Assembly: GCA_032358165.1 (NCBI GenBank) | Contig: JAALGY010000041.1 | Location: 744,001-808,000, forward strand | DNA from: Diplosphaera chodatii | Lineage: Eukaryota; Chlorophyta; Trebouxiophyceae; Prasiolales; Stichococcaceae | Length of the DNA: 64,000 nucleotides | Reading direction: 5' to 3' | Shown: positions 37,521-47,365 of the stretch, piece after piece | Layout: each line of letters begins with the position of its first letter | How positions within the stretch are numbered: the stretch's first letter is position 1 | The notes under the pieces: generated by a model | Seen by the model: only the letters and a program-made list of their open reading frames with translations | Databases searched by the model: none | What the model was told of the DNA's origin: nothing | Position numbers and translations under genes: made by a program

Positions 37521-37915
37521 ATGGAAGGGCGCGATGCGTCCCTGTGGGAAGTGCTGATCGTCCTGATCACTTGCCTCGCGCCGCCCCTCGGTGTTTTCCT
37601 CAAACAGGCAGGATGGTTATCTCGAATGCTTGGCTGAGCAAAGAGTGCAACAATGATGTGGCGCACTTGACACGCCATGCGATTCACATGATAGATGCAC
37701 CACACTACTGCAGCCATTCATGTGTGTTTGCTCATCAACTGCAGGGACGCATCACGAAAGACTTCTGGGCCAGCCTGATCCTTACGCTCCTGGCTTATTT
37801 ACCAGGATTGATTTTCAGCATCTTTGTCATTGCTCGGGGCGGCTTTCACAGCAGGGATTGTGATCATGTGCTCACTGAGCCCTTGTGTAATCTGTGCAGA
37901 GCGGCCAGATATTGA
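37521..37915 (+). CDS. Pmp3 / RCI2 small membrane proteolipid
   Basis: Pmp3/RCI2 proteins are two-helix plasma-membrane peptides linked to salt and cold tolerance and membrane potential. Exon 37521-37607 reads MEGRDASLWEVLIVLI then CLAPPLGVFLKQ; exon 37745-37915 continues GRITKDFWASLILTLLAYLP then GLIFSIFVIAR. These contain both hallmarks, PPLGVFLK and YLPG. Joining them in frame needs a GC-AG intron (donor CAG/gcagga), with no GT alternative giving the family sequence. The model ends after an unusual 27-residue Cys/His-containing tail, for 85 residues against about 55 in the family, so a further splice near the 3' end is possible. Confidence 0.87.
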
Positions 37916-38571
37916 GTGTACCCTCTGAACAACGTACAACGTCAAAGCAGATGTGATGTGGGTTTGTTGTCATCTAAGTTCTGCTGCTGCGCTGTGACAC
38001 GTCTCTGGTGGTCACTTTGCTGCTACTGCTGCTTGGTGTGGCAACCCTCATGAGAAGTATGCTGTGGCGCAATGCGCGGCCTGCGACCGTGCGATATTAG
38101 AGGTCATCATACGAAGCTGTAATGAGGTGCCGATTCTGATCGTCAAGGCCTACTGCGGCTGCGGCTGCGTTGGCAATCCTGTTGACTGCACGGCGTGCCT
38201 GCTCCTGCTGTTCTGACTTGCGCCCGCTGCTGCTGCTGTTACCATCACCTGCTTTGCCATCACCTGCTGCCAGGACAACAACAGCCTGAGACGTGGAACG
38301 CAGGCGCTGCGACTCAGGGCACGAACGTGGCGGTGGCTTACTGACAGGGGTGGGATTTGACAGTTATTCCCCACAAACGTTGTGATGGTCACCTGACGGT
38401 GGCTCACTGTCTGGAATGTCCTCGTGTGTGCTGGGGAATGTCACCTACAAACAAAATTAGAGGCCATCATAAACGCTCCATCCACACCTCCATCCGGCGG
38501 CACCTTTGTAGTCAGAATAGTGTTGACGAGAAGCTTGCTGACACGCGATGGCTACCCTGCACCAAGACATC
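37916..38571. other. Convergent 3' interval Pmp3 / MscS-like
   Basis: No gene seen. TGTAA at 38118-38122 could end Pmp3. A short stretch near 38099 (ttagaggtcatcata) recurs imperfectly at 38457 (ttagaggccatcata). Confidence 0.5.
38118..38122 (+). terminator. Putative polyadenylation signal of Pmp3 (TGTAA)
   Basis: TGTAA about 200 bases after the Pmp3 stop on the same strand. Confidence 0.45.
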
Positions 38572-41500
38572 CTAACAGAGTTGAGTGGATAAGCCCACCG
38601 GCAGCAGGCCCACGAGCTCGCTGCTGACTGTGCTGAGGCCACGGGTGTCGCCGCCGCCCCCGCTGCCGCCGTCCATGGTGGTGGTGGCCGCCGGGGACTT
38701 GCCGCCCGAGCCCAGGGACGCCGGCGAGAGCTGCGGCGATATGAGCTGCACCTGCAGAAAGGAGCACCGGGCGACATGTCACTTAAGTGATACCTGCATG
38801 ATACCTGCAGGTGCACGTCATCCTGTGCAGTGCAGCTTGGTGCTGGAATTTGCTCCGCCACAACAGGTCGGCAAGGCTGGACCGTGGGGTCATGTGGATG
38901 TCTGGTTGAGCAAATCGTGCTGACCTGGGTGCGTTTGCGGGCCAGCTTGGCGCCGTTGCGGTTGCAGCAGTCCACAAACGCCAGCAGCAGGTCCTGCTTC
39001 ACTGCCATGAACGCGTCACGGTTGGCTGCCTCGACATACGCTGAGATGTAGATGGTCACCTGCCGCCAAGCACAGAGTCCTGTCATTGTATGCCCAGCAG
39101 GTTAGTTTTGTGATGTGTGCGAGGACCATTCGCAAAATATGCAGACATATCACTGCAACAGGATCAGACCTGCTCCTGCGTGATCTTGTCGAGAAACACG
39201 CGGCGATGGAGCTTCTGGATGACGCGCGTGTCTTGACGAAACACCTTGCGCATATCTGCGACCACTCCTGCTGCCTTTGACATGTCGTCCACTTGCAAAC
39301 CTGCATGACATGCAGAAGCACAGATATCAGGAACGTTTGCATTCAGGTGATCGATGGCAATCTTTGCCTCTGCCCACTGCGGCTTGAAGGCCTGCTGACC
39401 CGGGTTGTTGGAAGGACGACTGCAGTGCCTGCAGCGTGGCCAGCACAAGCACAAGCGCAGCGCACCAATGAACTCGAAGATGCGCCACTCGCGGCCCTTG
39501 CGCGTCACGTTGAGCACCACGTTGCGCGAGAACACCGAGTTGGGGATCGCAAAGATCTCGCGCTCGAAGCTGCGGATGGTGGTGCGGTACCACCCCACAT
39601 CCAGCACAATGCCTTCCACCGGCTGCAGCGCAGGACGAAGATGTTCGCTCGTGATCAGAACAGGCTGAGCAGGCGGCTCAAGATGCACTCGTGACTATAC
39701 TGCTTCTCCGACTGATACAAGCACGGTCGCCGAAGCCACACCAGAGACTGCAGTACCAATGCAGCTGGCGGGGCATGTGGCACATGTACAGTTGCTGCAA
39801 CGGCAACGCCTCACCGGGCCGCTGGGCGGGGTGAACAGCACCTCCTCGCCCACTTCGAAGGGGCTGGAGGACAGGATGATGAGGCCCTGCACAATGCACA
39901 CAGGTGCTTCAACACACACACTCGTCAATGTAGAGCGTCTGACGATCCATCAGATACTGCTCTGTAGTATGGACTTGACACTGAGTCCGTCAGAAGCAGA
40001 AGCTACAGTTTGTGAGCTGCTAGCCTGTTCAGGATCTGCACCGTGAACAGGTTCTCCAGGATCTCGCGGCCCGCCAGACCGATGGCCAGACCACCGACTC
40101 CTCCGATCGCCAGCACCGAGTTGACTGCAGGTTCAGGCAATGGGGCGGTGGGATGGGCGGAAAGCAACAGCGCACAGGAGACGAGTCATCGACCATGCAT
40201 TGGCTCTACAGTTGCTGTTGATAGTTCGAGTTTGTTTAGCCCAGCGCGCGCACCATCGAGGCCAACAGCTTGCAGGCCGAAGATGGACGCCACGATCAGC
40301 GTCATCACGCTCAGCAGCTTGTCAATCGCCTGCAAACACATAGCACCGGCATTGACACGCCAGAAGCGTTCTTAGTTGTACGAACACCATGAGCATCCAA
40401 CACTATATGCTCAGTAGGCTTGGAGCCACAACATGGCACGCTATGCCCTGCCGGTTCTGACTTGCGCTCAGAACCGAGCCGGCTGCACCCATGGACCCAC
40501 CTCCACGCGGCGCTGCTTGGTGAGGTCGCCCTTGAGCTCCATCTCCCAGGTAGCCTCCCGCAGCATGCGCCCCTTGACGTTGAACACCACCCGCGCCGCC
40601 GCGATCACGAACGTCAGCGACAGCGTGGAGCGCACCACATTCTGGACCACCGCCTGTTCATACCCGAAGATGCACATGCTGAGCATTGACACGTGTCCCA
40701 TCATCCTGACAGTCAGACACCCAGGGGTTCCTGCCGGTACGCCACTGTGACTGAGCACCCACGTCCCATACTGACAGTCAGACACCCTTGGGTTCCTGCT
40801 GGTACGCCACTGTGACTGGGCGCCCACCCTGGGGATGGCGATGAGCTGCGGCAGGAAGTTCTCTGCGAGCGTGGTGAACGCGGCGATGATGAACAGCGTC
40901 TCCATTGGCCGATAGACCTGCACAGTACACAGCATCACGCTGTCACAGGCTGTGCCGTGAATCGCAAAATGCTCGATCAGAAAGGAAGTTAAACGTCCGA
41001 AAAGCCTAGCGCCACACTGACCACGGTGTGTCGTGTGTGCCTCTGCAGCGGCACGGCCACACCTCGCGCAGGATGTGGAATTCGGAGGACTTCTCCCACG
41101 GCACGCTCGCGCGGAACACGCTGCGCAGCGCCTTGACCAGCGGCTCCAGGCCCATGCGCACGAACAGCATCGCGCCGAGGATGCCCATGACCTGGAACAT
41201 AACATCACCGTCAGTTGCAACAGCCCAAGGGGTTGCATCATGTGAGCAGTACAGCCCGTACAGATGAGCTAGTCCAGCCTGCCAGTTGTACCCACCTGGC
41301 GCAGGGCGACGGTCTTCAGGAGCCGCCGCACCACGGTGATGCAGGCCCGCTGCAGGTTGATGTCCGCCGTGATGTACAGCAGCAGCGACAGGAACAGCAC
41401 GCCGATGCCCAGCACCAGGAAGAAGAGCGCCTGCGCACGACGGCAAGCACACATTTCGACTGCCTTCACGTTTTGACTGGCTTCGCTGGCTGACTGAATA

Positions 41501-42273
41501 GAAGTAGCACAGTAGCAGCGTAACAGCTGCGTCCATTGCACTCCTGGGCACACCTGCTGCAACCACCCTCACGACAGGGTGCACAGGCCCGCCGCTGTAC
41601 GCACCAGATGGAAGGTATTGATGACGCCTGGGCGCTGGCCGGGCGCTGGGTCCTCCGTGCCTGGCGACATGAGCGGGTTGATCTCATACGCTGAGGGCGT
41701 GCCGCCAGAGGGAGGCGGCATCTTTACGCCCTCTGTGCCCACGCCGCTGCCTGGCTTGCCGTCGTTGGAGCAGTCAAAGATCTCTGCACGCGTCCAGAGG
41801 CTGCTGATGAGTCACGGGCTGTTGGCAGCCATGCTGCTGCTGTGATTAGCAAGCGTGCCACTTCAGTGTGGTGACTGCCGGCGGGTCAGCTCCCAGCCGG
41901 ATGACCATCATGCAGGCTCACCTGGTGGGCATACGGCCTCCTCCTTGCCTTCTGAGTCTCTGGTTTTGCTGCCTTTCTTATCGGCTGAGCGCCGGCTGTC
42001 GTCTGAAGTGGCGGCGCGGCAGACATCAGGTGGAAACTCCCGCCGCAGGCCGGCTAACCTGTGGCGCCACGCCCACGATGGCTGCACCACGCTGCGGCCC
42101 GCCGTGCGGCGCATGCCGCAGCTGCCGATGTAACTGCAGCTGGGAGCTGCTCTGGCTGCCCGCACGGCCTCAAAGTGCTGCTGCAGGCGCTGTTGGGCAC
42201 CGGAGCTGTGCGGCGGTGCGGAACGGGAAGCCGAGCAACTCAGCCGCATCGTTCCCAAAGCCGGCGCTCCCAT
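38572..42273 (-). CDS. MscS-like mechanosensitive channel (plastid MSL type)
   Basis: MscS-like channels open under membrane tension; plastid members relieve osmotic stress and affect organelle shape. Thirteen exons (42273-41922, 41783-41605, 41430-41296, 41191-41063, 40917-40828, 40653-40501, 40329-40254, 40124-40042, 39886-39815, 39622-39466, 39300-39170, 39059-38925, 38751-38572) give 623 residues in phase. The N-terminus (MGAPALGTMRLSCSASRS) is transit-peptide-like. Membrane segments include ALFFLVLGIGVLFLSLLLYI and MTLIVASIFGLQAVGL; the pore helix is AIGGVGGLAIGLAGREILEN, with the Gly/Ala pattern of MscS TM3. The beta domain follows: SSPFEVGEEV, VGWYRTTIRSFEREIFAIPN, VTIYISAYVEA. The Ser/Gly-rich tail is likely disordered. 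The start is the first in-frame ATG. Confidence 0.94.
40706..40835. repeat. Two-copy 65-bp tandem repeat spanning an MscS-like 5' splice site
   Basis: Copies at 40706-40770 and 40771-40835 both begin ctgacagtcagacaccc and agree at roughly nine of ten positions over their first 50 bases. The right copy includes the end of exon 40917-40828 and its donor (GT at 40827-40826); the left copy lies in the intron and repeats a donor-like GTGGGT. Confidence 0.9.
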
Positions 42274-44255
42274 TGCGCGCACCGTGCGGAGGCGACTGGT
42301 CAGGCGCCAGTCGCCCCGCGCTCAAGGAGCTGCACCGACTACCTGGGCTTGCTGCAGACTCACTGCCTCGACATTTGCGAAAACCAGTGTTCAACAGCTG
42401 AACGACGGGGTGGTCCGCAAGCTTCAGCAGTCCGATGCAGGATCAGGGCGGTGATAAACACATTGAGCGCTGTTGCTCGCGTGAGCACGGTCAGACTGAG
42501 CCACGTGCCGGTCCAGACTGCTCAACTTGCAGCACCGCGGCTGCCGTCAGCACGCTGCGAATGCAGCAAAACGAGCAATGCTCTGTCGTGCAGCAAGGTA
42601 ACACCTACTGGGTGCTGGTAGGGCTCCAAACCTCCAATGTGCATCTGGTTTGTGTCTACGGAAGCACTCGCTGGTTGCAGGAGGTCGTTCCAAGGGGTAT
42701 AAGGTGGAGAGCTCAACGAGCCAAGGCCAGCTCCTCCGTGCTGGCAGCTGCACAAACTTGCTTGCTGCCACGACCCATCGGGTCGGATCAAAGGCCTCCG
42801 GGCCGCCGCTTTCTTTGCAAAGCGCTTCGGCGGACGCACAGCCTTGCGGCATCCTCACACCAGCAGGCGCAGCATAACAAGAAGGCAGGCGACACCAGCA
42901 GAAACAAAGGTGAGAACAGCAGGCTATCTGCTCACCAGCGATCAAGCATCTAGCAGCGTACATCTTGATTGCTTTCGATGCTCGTTTCGTAGCCGCTCGG
43001 GCTGGCACCCGTGCCACAAGTGTCTCGGTAAGACAAGTGATCTGCGCAACTTAGCACCCTGCTTCGGGCTCCTGTCTTCGTCCAAGCTTGCGTACGGGTA
43101 ACCGGGCCGTTCGTAGCCTGCCGATAGACTGCATGCATGCGGCGGCGCCCCGATCAAGCCTGATTCTGGCCGGGTGTCCTCCAGTCGTGTCGGACACCGG
43201 CCGGAGGCAAGTCGGCCATCCTGCGCAGCCAAACACCTTGGCACTGCATATGTGCGTGCTACATGTCATCCGATCCACTCTGGAATAAGCGTGGCGGCCG
43301 CCGATCATGCTTGAACGTTTTGGCGGCTGGTGCCTGAGCTTCCCAAGTATGTGCAGCTGGCCTGCGCAACGCGCTGCGGGGGCCGAGCGTACACCTGCGG
43401 TCTCACACAGTCCTCTCGAATGCATACAACTGCCATGCACCACCCTTTGCGCCTGAATTCGGCGGCTGGTGGCGCCCCCAACATTCAGTCATGGGACAGC
43501 ACAGTCGTCCATAAACGGGCCTATCCGCGAAGCGCCCGTTGTTGCTGGAGGCCTCATGAGCTTTGATAGCAAGCGAGAGCGCTCGGGCCGTGCCTCAACA
43601 ACGTCTAGAGCGGTATTCGTTCCGTGCTCCCGTTGGCGCGGACTCCTGCTATGCTGGAGGGGTTTACATCATGCGACTCGCAGGCCGCCGGAATCGCGCT
43701 CACTGTCCGAAACTTAACAGTCTCTGTCACTTTCTTTACTCTACGAACTGTCGGCCAGCCCGGTGCTTCGAAACGCGTTCAAGTCTCGCTGCAGCAATTA
43801 GCGGCAGCTGGCACGACGGTGCAGATTGGTCTCTGAGTCAGGCTTTTGTCAGCACATCCCTGTCAGCTCTTGGCACACTGGTGCAGGGCCTGCGGGCCTG
43901 TTGCTGCTGTCAGCTGTCAGAGGAGCTGTGCACGGCTGCTCCCGCGGAGTCGCGTTAACTGGTGCACAACAGGGCGGTGCACAAGTGAGGAACTAGTCCC
44001 TGCAGTCGAACTTTGCCTGAGCTCGTGGCGTGCCGTGTAACGGGCGCCATGCGACCAGCAGTCCGCGCTGCTTGCTGCCGTACCGACCCGAAGCGTCTGT
44101 TGTCCGTCGAACATCATCTGCTGAGCATGCACGCGGGTCCACTTCCATGTTGCTGACCAAACCTGTCTGCGTGCTGCTGCAGAACCACCGCCCCCGGGGC
44201 GGGGCAGCTCCCCACCCACCCTTGAAGACGCAGGCCGCGCCGCCCGTCGCCGGCC
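42274..44255. promoter_or_regulatory. Divergent interval MscS-like / unknown GC-rich gene
   Basis: Nearly 2 kb, the longest interval without an accepted gene. Both flanking genes start at its ends, so it must contain their promoters. Open frames on both strands (for example 42435-42953 + and 42547-43017 -) overlap each other and show no domain. No tRNA or repeat family was recognised. Confidence 0.45.
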
Positions 44256-46412
44256 ATGGGTTCCGGCGGCTATGCCGCCCGGCCGCCGGCCGCGGCTGCC
44301 GCGGACCGCCTGACGCAGCGCCGCCAGGTCGAGAAGGCCGCCTTTTCCACCGACTTCGGTACGTCCCTGTCGCTTTCTAGGCTGGTGCTTGACGCTGCAG
44401 TCACCTGGGCGCTGCTCACCTTTGCAACTGACGGCTTGAAACGCGCTTCCACTGCACCATGAATGGCGTCTTCTGTGCAGAAAGCATGTGGCTGGTTTGA
44501 CCTCCTGCTGACGTATGCGCCTCTGACTGTGCAGGCTTCGACCCAAGCACGCTGCAGGACCTGCCGCTGCCGTCCATCGACGAGGCCGGTGGCGCCTGTG
44601 CGGCGATGTACGAGGCGGACCCCTTCACGAATGGGCCCCTCGACGCCTCCCTGTGGGCCGACGTGGAGGCGGCCAACCCGTACGAGGTCCACCCCTTCGG
44701 CACCCTGGCCCTGGACGCCCTCTTCACCATGCCCGGCTCCCTGCCCGGCTCCCCGCTCAAGGGCAGCGCCGCGGGCGCCCCCTCCCCCTTCGACTCCCCC
44801 CTGCGCGCCCCGGCTCCCCCGCCCCCGCCACCCCCACCCTCGCCGAGGCCTCCGCCGCCGACGGCTCCACCACCCCCTCCCCCCCGCCCGTCCCCACCGT
44901 CACCTCCATCCCCGTCGTCGACATCCAGACCGCGCACGCCTCGTCGGGCGCCCAGGACGTGGTGGTGGTCGCCGCCCCCCGCGCGGCCAAGCGCCCCGCG
45001 GAGGAGGCGGCCAACGCCGGCCGCGCCCGCCGCCGCCCCCGCACCGACGGCGCCGAGTCCGACGACTCCGACGCCTCGGCCGTGTCCCTGGAGCGCGACG
45101 ACATCCTGCCCGCCCTGGTGGCCGCTGTCCTGGACTCCCAGGCGCAGGTGCTGAGCCCTGTCGGTTGCCGTCCTGCTGCTGACTGCAGCTGCAGTGGTGT
45201 CATGCGGTGTTGCTGCCGACACAGCAGAATATGTACAGCATTCCACGTGCTGTCACCCCGGTCCGGTGGTGCTGAGTCTGTTGGGCACATGTGTGCATAG
45301 GTGGAGGCTGCGCTGCCCGACCTGCCGACCTCGCAGCAGACGTCCTGCGGGGAGGTGGTCACCCTGAGCCCCACCCTGTGGCGTGACGCCCGCCGCGAGG
45401 CGCACCCGCCCTTCAGGATACACGTCAACGCCGGGCTGCACTCCATGCGCGCGCCAGGTACAAGCCCTAGATTCTGGCTCCCTGTTGCTGCAATGCTCTT
45501 GCCTGCAGCTGAAGTACAGTCTGGTAGTGCATCTGCTCCCAAAGCGTCAGCTCTGCTGAGGCGGACTGCATTCTTAGTATGCTGCTGCTGGTTTTTGCAG
45601 GCGTGGAGGCCCCCATCACCCTGTTCGGCGCCATCCACCCCCGCATCATCACCACCGGGCAGCCGCACCGGCGCCTGGGGCGCTCCCGCCTGGGCCCCGC
45701 CAGCGAGGCGGCGCCCGTGTTCACCCGCCAGACGCGCGGCAACCCCGAGCGCGCCGTGGCCGCCGACCTGCGGCGCGAGAAGTCCGTGGACCAGGCCACC
45801 TGCCAGCTCCAGGTGTGTTATAAACAGACCCGCCAGCTTGGCTCACGATGGTATCGCTTATCCTTTAGTTGCGCTTGTGCACCGCCACAGTCCTCTGCGC
45901 ATTGCTTTCCCCTATAGCCAAATAGGACTGTAAGTTTGTGACGACATGGCATCACAGTGCTGATGTTGCTCATCCAACTCGCTGCAGGAGGTGTGGCTGC
46001 TGAAGCGGGAGCTGGCGCGGGGCGGGGTGCCGGCCGTGCTGGACGCGTTCCAGTGCACCGAGTTTGACGGCACCACGCTGACCGCCACGCCGGCCTGGTG
46101 CGGCACCTACGCCGTGGACGTCGTCGCCTGCGTGGTCGAGCCCGCCGGCGGCACCTTCTGGATCAAGGCGCTGAACCGCTCTGTGCAGGTGTGGTCGTCG
46201 CTGCTGACCCTGGTGGTCATTCCTCACCATTCACCTGTGCAGGCCCCTGGCATTGTGGAGCGCCTGCCTGCATGCCTTCTTTGCGGCCAGTGCTCTGTAA
46301 CAGCTGTCACAATGCAGCAGCTGGCGATGTCGGCTGGCAACAAGTGAACTCCTTATGCACCAACCTGGGCGCTGATAACCTGCTGCTGCTGCTGCAGGAC
46401 CTGTCATCCTGA
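44256..46412 (+). CDS. Unrecognised GC-rich gene, with probable one-base assembly error
   Basis: Function unknown. Six exons: 44256-44358, 44535-45147, 45301-45457, 45601-45812, 45988-46188, 46398-46412. All joins are in phase except that the second exon needs one extra base inside the C-rich run near 44795-44830. With it the product is 433 residues. N-terminal half: acidic and Pro/Ser-rich (GFDPSTLQDLPLPSIDEAGG), then a likely bipartite nuclear signal (AKRPAEEAANAGRARRRPR). C-terminal half looks folded: VTLSPTLWRDARREAHPPF, APITLFGAIHPRIITTGQ, VWLLKRELARGGVPAVLDAF, TLTATPAWCGTYAVDVV. An acidic region plus NLS plus globular domain would suit a nuclear regulator, but this is inference. Third codon positions are almost all G or C, unlike neighbours. 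The final four-residue exon is tentative. Confidence 0.68.
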
Positions 46413-47365
46413 TCTGCTCCGGTGGGGCAGCTCAGCTGGCCAGCGGTCAAGCCCGCAGCAGGCTGGCACTGGCAGCCACCCTCTCAGATATAGAAGTGAG
46501 ACATACCAACGGTGCAGCGTGCCCCACACAAGGCTGAGACGGTTCATGAAAGGCAATCAAGAATGCCTGTGGCAGCAGCATTGCCACCAAGCAGGCAGCA
46601 GCAGCAAGACAGCAGGCCAGGCACTGGGCGCTGCAACAAGCGCAGCAATTTTTGGCACAGCACCGGGTTTCGGGGTTGCAGGGTATGCCACACATTGTTC
46701 AGGCTGCATCAGCAAGCAGCCCAAGCGTCCTTGCTGGTCCTGCCTCAAGGCCAGCAGGCTCTTCTTCACTCATCTACCGCCAGCCATCAGCAGCAGCCGC
46801 CACATGGTCTGCTGCGCAACAGCTGGGAATAAAAATGCAGCAACACAACGTTTGCAAGCAGCCTCACAGAGTCAAGAGGTGTTGGTTTTCGTTGGCCGGT
46901 ATTGGCCATGACGTTTTATCAGCTGCAAGTCTGCTGCCACTGAGAAGCCGAGTTTTAAGAGGCTCTGTGGCAGCATTGGTCTCGTCTTCTGTACATGCAA
47001 ACCTCCAAGACCCAGTTTGTGTGTGCGGACGAACTATGGTTTGCGGTCATATGCCGCTCAGAGTGTGATCAGTTTGGAGTGACCATTTGTTTGAATGCAA
47101 TGAACGCAGCGTTTGTTGCTGGTTTGCTGCCTGCAAGCCCTGCAAAGCAGGCGGGTGCGTTTTGGTGTTGCCAAGAGGAGGAACGGTCGGTGTCTGGGCG
47201 ACACCTGCCAAGGACTGAAGACTTGTAAACCCACCGTTCTAAAGGCCTTGTACAACAGATTCCAACTGCTGAACTAACCTCATGGAGATCGCCCACAACC
47301 ATCCGTACCACCTTTCCTCGACCCCGACACTGCTTCTAACTAGGGTTCAGACTCATAAGCCAGCA
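46413..47365. other. Convergent 3' interval unknown gene / ALG11
   Basis: No gene supported. A TGTAA at 47224-47228 on the + strand could end a long 3' UTR of the unknown gene. An Ala/Gly/Gln-rich open frame at 46519-46911 has no recognisable domain. Confidence 0.45.

Noticed and set aside
46519..46911. Ala/Gly/Gln-rich + strand frame after the unknown gene
   Set aside because: No domain, several equally open frames; better explained as 3' UTR.
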